Assembly (NCBI RefSeq): GCF_003576315.1
Contig: NZ_QWFZ01000033.1
Coordinates: 62,001 to 126,000 of the forward strand
DNA: 64,000 nt
Origin: Henriciella mobilis
GTDB lineage: Bacteria; Pseudomonadota; Alphaproteobacteria; Caulobacterales; Hyphomonadaceae
Reading direction: 5' to 3'
Notes under the pieces: generated by a model
The model's input: only the letters and a program-made list of their open reading frames with translations
What the model was told of the DNA's origin: nothing
Databases searched by the model: none
In this document: piece by piece, positions 25,304 to 33,215 of the stretch
Layout: each line of letters opens with the position of its first letter
Numbering within the stretch: the first letter of the stretch is position 1
Translations under genes and position numbers: made by a program

Positions 25304-25507
25304 ATGTTTGAATCCATCGCCGTATCGCTGCTGCGCCAGGCCGCTCTGCTGACCAAGCCGCAGCAGGACGAGTTCACCACGCGGATCGCCGAAGCCATCG
25401 CCACGCTCGTCAGCTCGACCGGGACACAGATTGATGACGAGCTTCTGCGGTCGATCGGCCTGCCGCTCGGCGGCGCCGTGATCGAGAAGCTGCAGGCGCT
25501 GGTCTAG
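25304..25507 (+). CDS. 67-residue GTA accessory protein, unknown
   Basis: From ATG 25304 with AAGGAAC about 8 bases upstream. The product is helical and amphipathic: MFESIAVSLLRQAALLTKP, then DEFTTRIAEAIATLVSS and a C-terminal IEKLQALV. It lies alone between two hairpins, separated from both capsid and gp6, so it may be translated with the capsid mRNA. I do not recognise it among the numbered RcGTA genes. It is not the missing gp7, which usually follows gp6 and is beta-rich. Confidence 0.55.
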   Translation: MFESIAVSLLRQAALLTKPQQDEFTTRIAEAIATLVSSTGTQIDDELLRSIGLPLGGAVIEKLQALV

Positions 25508-25515
25508 ACCACTAT

Positions 25516-25538
25516 CCGGCGGGCGTACGGCCCGCCGG
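25516..25538. terminator. 9-bp GC-rich hairpin upstream of gp6
   Basis: CCGGCGGGC and GCCCGCCGG are perfect arms around the loop GTACG. No T-run follows, so classic intrinsic termination is not supported. As a very stable stem just before gp6 it may block exonucleases or mark an mRNA processing point. Confidence 0.4.
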
Positions 25539-25569
25539 TCCATCCCTCCAACACAATCAGGTATCGACC

Positions 25570-26115
25570 ATGACACTGACGGTGCTCACACCGCCAGGCG
25601 AGGAGGCTTTGCCGCTCGCCGAGGCAAAAGCCTTTCTCAGGATCGGCCATGACGGCGAGGATACGCTGGTCGCTGATCTTGCTGCCGGCGCCCGGGCGCG
25701 GCTGGAAGAAGCCGCCGGCCTTGCACTGGTAACACGGACGCTGCGGCGGACCTGTTACGCATGGCCGACGTCGGTGATGCGGCGCGGGATTGCCCTGCGC
25801 CCCGGCCCGGTGGTCTCGCTGACTGGTGTTCGAACCGTTGATGCAGGTGAGGCCGCCACCGACCGCTCCGACCGGTTCCAGCTGGCCGCCGGACGTCTTT
25901 GCCTGAGACCCGGAGCCGCGCTCCCCACACTGTCGTCAGGTTCGCGGGTCGAGATCGATTTCACGGCCGGCTTCGGCGCGGCATCAGAGATACCCGATGA
26001 CCTCGTCCATGCGCTCAAGCTGATCCTGCTGGATGCCTATCGCCGCAATGGCGAGGTGGGCCTGCCGCAAGAGGCGAAGGCGATCATCGCCGCGCGCCGG
26101 GAGGTGCTGATATGA
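25570..26115 (+). CDS. GTA head-tail connector (gp6)
   Basis: 181 residues. The opening LPLAEAKAFLRIGHDGEDTLVADLAAGARARLEEAAGL is the typical four-helix start of gp6-like head-tail connectors. A beta region with PLRPGPVVSLTGV-like text follows, and the C-terminus is FTAGFGAASEIPDDLVHALKLILLDAYRRNGE. It binds below the portal. The ATGA overlap with the next gene leaves no room for gp7. Confidence 0.85.
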   Translation: MTLTVLTPPGEEALPLAEAKAFLRIGHDGEDTLVADLAAGARARLEEAAGLALVTRTLRRTCYAWPTSVMRRGIALRPGPVVSLTGVRTVDAGEAATDRSDRFQLAAGRLCLRPGAALPTLSSGSRVEIDFTAGFGAASEIPDDLVHALKLILLDAYRRNGEVGLPQEAKAIIAARREVLI

Positions 26116-26543
26116 GCGCTGACGGCATGATCTGGTCGGCCGAGGCCGCCCTGGAGCGCGCGGTTCTGATCGCCCTTCGCGCCGATACCGACGTTCAGGC
26201 AATCTTCGGCAATCCGGCCCGGATCTTCGATGATGAAACGCCGGAGCCGGCCTTTCCCTATGCCGAACTCGAGCGCCATGAGGTCGAGGGGCGCGGTTCG
26301 GCCGGCGCCTCGGGCCATGCCCATACGCTGAGCTTCGCCATTCATTCGCGAGATGGCGGGCGGGCGGCAGCCAAGGAGGCCTTAGGCGCCTTGCGCGCAG
26401 CTTGCGAGCGCATGTCGCTGACGCTGTCTGGCCAGCGGGTTGTCCTCATCCAACCGGTCTATTCCGACGTCCTGCGCGCGCCGGACCTTCGCAGTTTTCG
26501 CGGGCTCCTCAGGGTCCGCATCATCACAGAGGAGGCAGCCTGA
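26112..26543 (+). CDS. GTA tail terminator/completion protein (gp8, DUF3168)
   Basis: 143 residues of the DUF3168 family. A helix (AEAALERAVLIALRAD) is followed by VQAIFGNPARIFDDETPEPAFPYAELERHEVEGRGSAG and HTLSFAIHSRDGGRAAAKEALGALRAAC. It caps the tail tube during joining to the head. It overlaps gp6 by 4 bp, and the start of gp9 sits on its stop codon. Confidence 0.82.
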   Translation: MSADGMIWSAEAALERAVLIALRADTDVQAIFGNPARIFDDETPEPAFPYAELERHEVEGRGSAGASGHAHTLSFAIHSRDGGRAAAKEALGALRAACERMSLTLSGQRVVLIQPVYSDVLRAPDLRSFRGLLRVRIITEEAA

Positions 26544-26962
26544 TGGCAGGCCAGAGAGGACGCGATGTCCTGATCAAGATTTCCGATGGCGGTGATCCGG
26601 AGACGTTCGTCACGCTCGCCGGTATCCGGTCCAGCCAGTTCGATCTCAACCAGCAGCCTGTCGATGCCACCAGTGCGGACAGCCCGTTCGGATGGAGGGA
26701 ATTGCTGGCGGGCGCTGGGTTGAAGAGCATGCGGGTGCGCGGGCAGGGCCTGTTCAAGGATACGGCCAGCGATGAACGCATGCGCAGCGTCTTCTTTGCG
26801 GGCACGATTGCACGCTGGCAGCTCATCGTCCCCGGGCTCGGCAGCTTCACCGGTCCGTTCCAGATCGCCCAGATGAACTGGGGCGGGACCCATGACGGCG
26901 AAGCGACCTTCTCGGTTGACCTGCAAAGTGCCGGCGAACCTGTCTTCGGAGCAGCCTCATGA
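26543..26962 (+). CDS. GTA major tail protein (gp9)
   Basis: 139 residues from ATG 26543, preceded by GAGGAGG. This start gives the normal family N-terminus, MAGQRGRDVLIKI; a longer frame is open upstream but overlaps gp8. Motifs are LAGIRSSQFDLNQQPVDAT and the C-terminal MNWGGTHDGEATFSVDLQSAG, as in the TP901-1-like tail tube proteins of GTAs. It polymerises into the tail tube. Confidence 0.87.
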   Translation: MAGQRGRDVLIKISDGGDPETFVTLAGIRSSQFDLNQQPVDATSADSPFGWRELLAGAGLKSMRVRGQGLFKDTASDERMRSVFFAGTIARWQLIVPGLGSFTGPFQIAQMNWGGTHDGEATFSVDLQSAGEPVFGAAS

Positions 26963-27249
26963 ACGGGGCACGCGGCGAAGCAGCGATCGAGATCGATGGT
27001 AGGCAGCACCGCCTTTGTCTGACGCTGGGCGCTCTGGCGGAACTGGAAACGGCATTTGGCTGCCGGACCCTCTCTGAACTTCAGACCCGACTTCGAAGGC
27101 TCTCTGCGAGCGAGCTTTCAACCGTGCTCGCCATCCTGTTGCGAGCAGGTGGTGAAGCTGAGGCCGCCGCAAATCTGACCGGCGCTGCCCTCAGCCCGCT
27201 GGCTGCGGCGACGGCGATTGCGGAGGCCTTCCATGCTGCCCTGGGCTGA
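26959..27249 (+). CDS. GTA gp10 family protein
   Basis: 96 residues. The opening MNGARGEAAIEIDGR and LCLTLGALAELETAFGC are typical of the GTA gp10 family (gene transfer agent family protein). It is probably a tail assembly factor that works with gp10.1 as the chaperone pair for the tape measure. It overlaps gp9 by 4 bp and gp10.1 by 17 bp. Confidence 0.8.
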   Translation: MNGARGEAAIEIDGRQHRLCLTLGALAELETAFGCRTLSELQTRLRRLSASELSTVLAILLRAGGEAEAAANLTGAALSPLAAATAIAEAFHAALG

Positions 27250-27427
27250 CATGTTCCGCCAGGCTGTCGCGATGGGGCTTTCGCCCCAGGATTTCTGGGC
27301 CTGCTCGGTCCGCGAGTGGCGCTGGCTTTCAGGCGGCCATGAGAGCGGCCTTGTCCGGCAGCACCTGAATGAGCTGATCCGGCAATTTCCTGACAAAGAG
27401 GAGGTCCCTTCCAATGGAACCGTATGA
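27233..27427 (+). CDS. GTA tail assembly chaperone (gp10.1, DUF2376 type)
   Basis: 64 residues from ATG 27233, which has GGAGG 6 bases upstream. The signature is PWADMFRQAVAMGLSPQDFW followed by CSVREWRWLSGG, the short phage tail assembly chaperone of GTAs. In tailed phages gp10/gp10.1-like pairs hold the tape measure. Here there is a plain overlap of frames and no obvious slippery heptamer. Confidence 0.75.
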   Translation: MLPWADMFRQAVAMGLSPQDFWACSVREWRWLSGGHESGLVRQHLNELIRQFPDKEEVPSNGTV

Positions 27428-27791
27428 AGACCAGCTTCAGCGCGCGGGCGACGCCCTGCAGGCGCTGGCCGACGGCCCGGGCAAGGCGGCTGCCGAAACG
27501 CTCGAGGCGGCGTTTGGCGATGCCAGCCTGCGGATCGAACAGGCGCTTGCCCGGGCCGCCCGCAGCGGCGAGCTCGATTTCTCGAACATGGCCCGCTCGG
27601 TCCTGGCCGACCTTGCCCGGATTGCGGCCGAAGCGGCGCTCGCGTCGGCCGGGCTCAACCAGGCGGGTCGATCGATGACGGTGAACCTGTCGATGCAGGA
27701 CGCGTCGCAGGCTCATGCGATCTCCGGATCGGGAAGTGAGCTGTCGAAAACGATCGCGCAGGCGGTCGCGCGGGGAGGGCGGTTCCTGTGA
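27414..27791 (+). CDS. Short GTA tail tape measure protein (gp11)
   Basis: 125 residues, mostly helical (DALQALADGPGKAAAETLEAAF, ARSVLADLARIAAEAALASAG), ending with an Ala-rich AQAVARGGRFL. Position and the C-terminal pattern identify gp11. It is clearly shorter than the ~219 residues known for RcGTA, implying a shorter tail if it sets tail length as in phages. GAGGAGG precedes it. It overlaps gp10.1 by 14 bp and gp12 by 4 bp. Confidence 0.72.
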   Translation: MEPYEDQLQRAGDALQALADGPGKAAAETLEAAFGDASLRIEQALARAARSGELDFSNMARSVLADLARIAAEAALASAGLNQAGRSMTVNLSMQDASQAHAISGSGSELSKTIAQAVARGGRFL

Positions 27792-28408
27792 GCGGTTCGG
27801 CATTTGATGATGTGCGGTTTCCCCTGCCGGTCGGCCCCGGTGCGAGTGGGGGGGCGGCGTGGCGAACGGATGTCGTCACACTCGCCAGCGGCACGGAAGT
27901 GCGCAATGCGAGATGGGCCGGTTCGAGGCGGCGTTGGGATATTGCCAGCGCGGTGTGTTCAACGAGCGACCTTGCCGTGCTCACGGCCTTCTTCGAAGCG
28001 CGCATGGGCCGGCTCCGCGGCTTCCGGTTCCGCGATCCGGCAGATCATTCGAGCGCCATGCCGGGGCAGGCGCCAGGCCCGCAGGACCAGTCCATTGGTA
28101 TGGGCGACGGAGCGACGGACACCTTTCAGCTGGGCAAGGCGTATGGCGGACTGGTCAAGGCTGTCACCAAGCCTGTCGAAGGCACTATCAGTATCGCCGT
28201 CAATGGTGTCCCGCAGGCCACCGGCTGGAGTGTTGACTGTCTTACCGGCGAGATCGCGTTTGATACGCCGCCCGCCAATGGCGCCGCATTGACCGCCGGT
28301 TTCGAGTTCGATTGGCCGGTCCGGTTCGATACCGACCGCCTCGACATCACCCATGAGCTGATCGGCGCAGGGCGCGCCGTCAGTGTTCCGATCATCGAAA
28401 TCCGCTGA
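27788..28408 (+). CDS. GTA distal tail protein (gp12, DUF2460)
   Basis: 206 residues of the DUF2460 family. Signature blocks are FDDVRFPLPVGPGASGGAAW, RRRWDIASAVCSTSDLAVLTAFFEARMGRLRGFRFRDPADHSS and FEFDWPVRFDTDRLDITHELIGAGRAVSVPIIEIR. It forms the distal tail ring that links tube and baseplate. It overlaps gp11 by 4 bp. Confidence 0.9.
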   Translation: MSGSAFDDVRFPLPVGPGASGGAAWRTDVVTLASGTEVRNARWAGSRRRWDIASAVCSTSDLAVLTAFFEARMGRLRGFRFRDPADHSSAMPGQAPGPQDQSIGMGDGATDTFQLGKAYGGLVKAVTKPVEGTISIAVNGVPQATGWSVDCLTGEIAFDTPPANGAALTAGFEFDWPVRFDTDRLDITHELIGAGRAVSVPIIEIR

Positions 28409-28416
28409 GGTAGACC

Positions 28417-29058
28417 ATGCGACTGATCGATGAGGCCTTCCGGGGCCGCCTTGCGCAATCTGTCCTGACGACGTGCTTGTGCTGGAAGCTGTCCAGAGCC
28501 GACGGTCTGACTGTCTGCCTGACCGAACATGATGAGCCTGTCGTCTGGAGCGACGAGACCTATCAGCCGGGCGCGGCTATTGAAGGCGGGCGGTTTGACC
28601 TCGCGGGCGGCCTGAAACCCGGGCGGGCCTCAGGAGCGGGCGCGCTGGCGGCCGACGCCATCTCTGAGGCCGATCTGGCGGCAGGCCTGTGGAATCGGGC
28701 TCGCGTCCACGTCTACCGCGTCGACTGGCAGGCCCCGGCTCTCGGGGCGCTCGTCTGGACCGGCTATCTCAGCGAAATCACTCATCGCGAGACCGGTTTC
28801 GAAGCGGAGCTGGTGTCGCTCAAGGCTGACCTCGAACGCCCCGTCGGGCGAACCTATTCGCGCCTCTGCGATGCCCGGTTGGGAGACGCGCGTTGCGGAC
28901 TGGCCGGGGTGGAGGGGCAAAGCTGCGACAAGCAGTTTGAGACCTGCCGGGACGTGTTCTCGAACGTCTCGAACTTCCGGGGATTCCCGCACATGCCGGG
29001 GCCGGACGCGCTACTCGCCGGGCCGGGGGCGAATGGCAATGACGGCGGCAAGCGATGA
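28417..29058 (+). CDS. GTA tail hub protein (gp13, DUF2163) with internal shortening
   Basis: 213 residues. Residues 1-160 are the DUF2163 domain (TCLCWKLSRADG, FDLAGGLKPGRASGAGALAADAISEADL, SLKADLERPVGRTYSRLCDARLGDARCG). Right after residue 161 the sequence jumps to CDKQFETCRDVFSNVSNFRGFPHMPG, the C-terminal block of the family. The stretch normally between these (about 80-90 residues of beta-rich sequence) is missing, so the protein is some 80 residues shorter than usual. The frame is intact, so this looks like a clean in-frame deletion. Confidence 0.85.
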   Translation: MRLIDEAFRGRLAQSVLTTCLCWKLSRADGLTVCLTEHDEPVVWSDETYQPGAAIEGGRFDLAGGLKPGRASGAGALAADAISEADLAAGLWNRARVHVYRVDWQAPALGALVWTGYLSEITHRETGFEAELVSLKADLERPVGRTYSRLCDARLGDARCGLAGVEGQSCDKQFETCRDVFSNVSNFRGFPHMPGPDALLAGPGANGNDGGKR

Positions 29059-29486
29059 GGCGGGCCGATATCGTCGATACGGCGCGCGAATGGCTTGGTA
29101 CGCCCTATCAGCATCAGGCCAGCCGGAAGGGCGTGGGGACTGACTGCCTCGGACTCCTCCGTGGCGTCTGGAGAGCGCTCTGCGGAGCCGAACCGCTTCC
29201 AGTGCCGCCTTATGCGCCCGATTGGGCAGAGCTGAAGGGCGAAGACGCCTTGCTGGAGGCGGCGCGCGAAGTCCTCGTTGAAGTCCCGGCCGGCAAGGCT
29301 GCGGAGGGCGATGTCCTGCTGTTCCGGATGGTGCAGGGCGCGCCTGCCAAGCATTGCGCCATCGTCTCTGCGCCGGGCCGGATCATTCACGCCTATTGGG
29401 GCCGCTCGGTCTGTCAGACCCGGCTTGTGCCCTGGTGGGAGCGGCGGATCGCGGCCGCATTTTCGTTTCCCGGACTGGAGGACTGA
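29055..29486 (+). CDS. GTA NlpC/P60 cell-wall peptidase (gp14)
   Basis: 143 residues. The catalytic Cys is C31 in GVGTDCLGLLRGVWRAL, and the His is H100 in PAKHCAIVSAPGRIIHAYWGR. It probably cleaves peptidoglycan peptide bonds during DNA entry. It overlaps gp13 by 4 bp. Confidence 0.9.
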   Translation: MRRADIVDTAREWLGTPYQHQASRKGVGTDCLGLLRGVWRALCGAEPLPVPPYAPDWAELKGEDALLEAAREVLVEVPAGKAAEGDVLLFRMVQGAPAKHCAIVSAPGRIIHAYWGRSVCQTRLVPWWERRIAAAFSFPGLED

Positions 29487-29492
29487 CGAAGC

Positions 29493-32400
29493 ATGGGACA
29501 GATCATCCTTTCGCAGGTTGGCGCGACACTCGGCGCCAGCCTGCTTCCGAACGGCGTCGGCCTGGGCGCGCTTGGCGTATCGGGCGCCGCCATGGGTTCC
29601 ATTGCCGGGTCGATTGCCGGGCGGGCGATTGATTCCGCGCTCGCCCCCACGCTGGAGGGACCGCGTATCGAGGCCTTTCACGTCATGAATGCGCGGGAAG
29701 GTGCGGGCATGGCGAATGTGTATGGGCGCATGCGCGTTGGTGGCCAGCTCATCTGGGCGAGCCGCTTCAAGGAGCGCCGCCGCGAGCGCTCGGCTGGCAA
29801 GGGCGGGCCGAAGATTTCCGACTACAGCTATTCCGTGAGCCTCGCCGTGGCCGTCTGCGAAGGCCCTGTCACGCGGCTCGACCGAGTCTGGGCGAACGGT
29901 GAAATCCTCAGGCTGGCGGACTATAATTGGCGGTTCTATGCTGGCGGCGAAACGCAAGAACCCGATCCCCTCATTGAAGCGGTCGAGGGCACAGGCGAGG
30001 CGCCCGCATTCCGGGGAACGGCCTATATCGTTTTCGAGGACCTGCCGCTCGATGCCTTCGGAAACCGGCTGCCGCAATTCAGCTTCGAGGTCGTACGGGC
30101 TGCTTCCGCCAACGAGGGGCTGCGCGCCCTTGCGCGCGGCGTGAACATTATCCCGTCGACCGGCGAATTCGTTTACGGCACCGATATTGTCCGTGAACGT
30201 TACTTTCCGGGTACGGAGCGTGCGCTCAACATGAACAATGATGCCGGTGAGGCGGATTTTCGCCGGTCGCTCGACCAGCTCCTCAGCGACCTGCCGAGCC
30301 TTGATGCGGCGACCCTGACGGTCGGCTGGTTTGGCGATGACCTGCGGGCCGGGAACTGCCGGGTCCGGCCCGGCGTCGAGACACGCGAGCGATCCACGGT
30401 CCCGTATCAATGGTCTGTTGCTGGCCAGAACCGGGCCGGTGCCTACCTCGTCAGCCAATCCGGCACGAGTGCCAATTATGGCGGAACGCCGTCTGACACT
30501 GCTGTCCTGCAGGCCATCGCGGCCTTGCAGGCCGAGGGCGTTGAAGTCACGCTGTCGCCCTTCCTGCTCATGGATGTGCCGCCGGGCAATGGGCTGAGCG
30601 ACCCTTATGGCGACGCCGAACAGGCCGCCTTTCCCTGGCGCGGCCGGATCACCGAAGCGGCGGACAAGACGGCTGCCGTACGAACGGCTATCGATGCCTT
30701 CCTGGGAACGGACAATGATTTCGGATACCGGCATTTCATCCTGCATCATGCGCGGCTGGCGGCGCTAGCAGGCGGGGTCGAGGCGATCCTGATCGGCAGC
30801 GAAATGTGCGGCCTGACGCGGCTGCGCGACGAAACAGGCGCCTTTCCCTTCGTCGAGGGGCTCATCCAGCTGGCGAGTGACGTGCGTGCCATTGTCGGGC
30901 CGGATGTGAAAGTCTCCTACGCCGCCGACTGGACCGAGTACGGCGCCTATGTGCCGGGCGACGGCTCCGGCGATGTGCTCTTCCCGCTGGATGCGCTCTG
31001 GGCATCGTCAGACATCGATTTTGTCGGTGTCGACTGGTATCCGCCCGCCGGCGACTGGCGCGAGGGGGACAGCCATCTCGACCGGGTCGCGGGTTATTCG
31101 GCGGCTGATGACCCGTCCTATCTTGCCGGCCAGATGGCAGGCGGCGAAGCCTATGACTGGTATTATGCCAGCGAAGCTGACCGCGACGCACAAGTCCGTA
31201 CGCCGATCTCCGATACCGCGCATGGCGAGCACTGGATCTTCCGCCAGAAGGACCTCGCTGGCTGGTGGACTGCAGCGCACCATGAGCGGCCCGGTGGCGT
31301 CAGATCAGTCAGCCCGACCGGCTGGTCGCCGGGGATGAAACCTGTCCGCCTGATCGAGATCGGCTTTCCAGCCGTCGACAAGGGCGGGAATGCGCCCAAT
31401 CTGTTCTACGATCCGAAGAGCTCAGAAAGCGCCTTGCCGCCTTATTCTTCGGGAGAGCGAGACGATGTCTTCCAGCGGCGCGCTCTGGAGGCCGCGCTCG
31501 CCTTCTGGCAGGCACAGCCTTTCATTGAGCAGGTGTTTGTCTGGGCGTGGGATGCTCGTCCGTGGCCGGACTTTCCGGTTCGCGAGTCCGTCTGGCGCGA
31601 CGGACCGAATTGGGCTTATGGCCACTGGCTCAATGGCCGGACAAGCCTGATCGGCCTTGCCGAGATCGTGGCCGACTTTTGTGCCCGTGCGGGCATCAGC
31701 GTCGATGCCAGCCAGCTGGGCGGGCTCGTTGAAGGCGTCGTAACGACCGGACCGGTCTCGCTGCGCCGTATCCTCGAACCGTTTCGGGTGACGGACGGGC
31801 TCGGCATGTTCGAGCGGGCTGATGGCCTGGTGTGCGTGGACGGGGCGAGCATCAGCCAGGTCAATGTGAGCGCGGACCGGCTCGTCGAGCCCGGCCTCAC
31901 GCGAACCCGGCCACTTCTCGACAAGCGGCCGGGCCGCCTGCAGCTCAGCTATATCAGCGCCGACGGGCTCTATGCGCCAAGGGTGAGCGATGCGCGGTCC
32001 GATCTCGGCGATGCGGCTTTTTCCATTGAGGCAGAGTTGCCACTTGTCTTGTCCGATGCCGTTGCAACGCGGCTGGCTGCCCAGATGCTCGATGACCTGC
32101 AGGCGGCTGATACGGCCCATATCGCCTTGCTGGTCGAAGCCCTGGCGCTCGAGCCAGGCGATGCGGTGCAGCTGGACGGACTGCCGGGCGACTGGGTCGC
32201 CTCGGATATCACCGATGACGGACTGGTGCGCCACGTCTCGCTCGTCAGGGCCCCCTCAAGCGCACCGGTCCGCAGCCGGGCGCTACCCGGCGAGCCACGC
32301 CCGGCACCGCATACCGCCCAGCCGGAGCTTGTCCTGATCGACGGCCCGGCGCTATCGGGGGCGATGCCGTCAGGCCCAGTTATCGCCGTTGGCGCCGATC

Positions 32401-33170
32401 CGTGGCCAGGTCCTGTTATTATCCGTGCTGGCGCGACGGCGAACAGTCTCATCCCGCGCGCCGCCGCGTCCGGTCCCGCCAGCATCGCTACGCTGGCCGA
32501 TCGGCTGGCCGAAGGCCCGGCGGGCCTCTGGGACCATGCGGGGACGCTGACGCTGAACATCAGTGACTCCGATCTCATGAGCCGAGACAGGCTCGACGTT
32601 CTGGCCGGGAGCAATCGCATCCTCGTGCAGAGTGGCGCAGGCTGGGAGCTGATCGGATATGAGTCAGCGAGTCTCATGACTGATGGCGTCTGGCAGTTGT
32701 CCGGCCTGCTCCGCGGCCTGGAGGGCTCGGCCATTTCACCTGCGGATGCGGGTGCTGTGTGCGTGATCGTCGACCGCGAGCTGGCGACAGCGGACATGCT
32801 GCCAGGAGAGATCGGGCGCGAGCTGGTCTGGCGTGCAGGTCAAGGTGAGACGATTGCCTTCACCTATGAAGACCGGGGCGGACTTCCCTGGAGTGTCGCT
32901 CACCTGCGGGCGACGCCGACGCCGGGCGGGGCCTTGCTGAGCTGGATTCCCCGCGGCATCGACATCCCCGTCTGCTGGGACCGTCCGGACCCGTCGCGTC
33001 AGCGGCGGTACCGGGTGGAAGCCCTGTTGTCAGGCGTCGTCGGGCATAGTCAGGAGGTCGATCTGGCCTCAGCCGCAGTGCCTGAAGGCCATGATAGCGC
33101 GCGCGTCGCTGAAATCGGAACTGACGGTCGTATCGGTCACTGGGTTTCAATCCCGCTCGGGGCATCCTAA
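29493..33170 (+). CDS. GTA host-specificity / baseplate megatron protein (gp15)
   Basis: 1225 residues. The N-terminus has a small Gly/Ala-rich segment (LGVSGAAMGSIAGSIAGRAID) and then AFHVMNAREGAGMANVYGRMRVGGQ. The centre is the GTA TIM-barrel-like domain (GVEAILIGSEMCGLTRLRDE, VSYAADWTEYG, DFVGVDWYPPAGDWR, FIEQVFVWAWDARPWPDFP). The C-terminal half is the tail tip domain that meets the recipient cell. It is slightly shorter than RcGTA gp15 (about 1300). It is the last GTA gene. Confidence 0.92.
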   Translation: MGQIILSQVGATLGASLLPNGVGLGALGVSGAAMGSIAGSIAGRAIDSALAPTLEGPRIEAFHVMNAREGAGMANVYGRMRVGGQLIWASRFKERRRERSAGKGGPKISDYSYSVSLAVAVCEGPVTRLDRVWANGEILRLADYNWRFYAGGETQEPDPLIEAVEGTGEAPAFRGTAYIVFEDLPLDAFGNRLPQFSFEVVRAASANEGLRALARGVNIIPSTGEFVYGTDIVRERYFPGTERALNMNNDAGEADFRRSLDQLLSDLPSLDAATLTVGWFGDDLRAGNCRVRPGVETRERSTVPYQWSVAGQNRAGAYLVSQSGTSANYGGTPSDTAVLQAIAALQAEGVEVTLSPFLLMDVPPGNGLSDPYGDAEQAAFPWRGRITEAADKTAAVRTAIDAFLGTDNDFGYRHFILHHARLAALAGGVEAILIGSEMCGLTRLRDETGAFPFVEGLIQLASDVRAIVGPDVKVSYAADWTEYGAYVPGDGSGDVLFPLDALWASSDIDFVGVDWYPPAGDWREGDSHLDRVAGYSAADDPSYLAGQMAGGEAYDWYYASEADRDAQVRTPISDTAHGEHWIFRQKDLAGWWTAAHHERPGGVRSVSPTGWSPGMKPVRLIEIGFPAVDKGGNAPNLFYDPKSSESALPPYSSGERDDVFQRRALEAALAFWQAQPFIEQVFVWAWDARPWPDFPVRESVWRDGPNWAYGHWLNGRTSLIGLAEIVADFCARAGISVDASQLGGLVEGVVTTGPVSLRRILEPFRVTDGLGMFERADGLVCVDGASISQVNVSADRLVEPGLTRTRPLLDKRPGRLQLSYISADGLYAPRVSDARSDLGDAAFSIEAELPLVLSDAVATRLAAQMLDDLQAADTAHIALLVEALALEPGDAVQLDGLPGDWVASDITDDGLVRHVSLVRAPSSAPVRSRALPGEPRPAPHTAQPELVLIDGPALSGAMPSGPVIAVGADPWPGPVIIRAGATANSLIPRAAASGPASIATLADRLAEGPAGLWDHAGTLTLNISDSDLMSRDRLDVLAGSNRILVQSGAGWELIGYESASLMTDGVWQLSGLLRGLEGSAISPADAGAVCVIVDRELATADMLPGEIGRELVWRAGQGETIAFTYEDRGGLPWSVAHLRATPTPGGALLSWIPRGIDIPVCWDRPDPSRQRRYRVEALLSGVVGHSQEVDLASAAVPEGHDSARVAEIGTDGRIGHWVSIPLGAS

Positions 33171-33215
33171 TTATGCAGCGATCCATCAACCCGAATCGAA
33201 CGTGGTTATCCAGAC

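Larger units (their letters stand above)
20597..33170 (+). mobile_element. RcGTA-type gene transfer agent structural cluster
   Basis: A run of phage-head and tail genes in the canonical alphaproteobacterial GTA order: large terminase, portal, gp3.5, prohead protease, capsid, gp6, gp8, gp9, gp10, gp10.1, gp11, gp12, gp13, gp14, gp15. GTAs are domesticated, vertically inherited particles that package random host DNA. There is no integrase, lysis cassette, replication gene or att-like pair nearby, which argues against an active prophage. No gp1 (small terminase) or gp7 (head-tail adaptor) is visible. All frames are intact. Regulators (e.g. GafA, CtrA) and the lysis genes are normally elsewhere on the chromosome. 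Confidence 0.92.

Noticed and set aside
28854-30749. 631-codon minus-strand frame opposite gp13-gp15
   Set aside because: A shadow of the GTA genes; composition is typical of antisense high-GC DNA.
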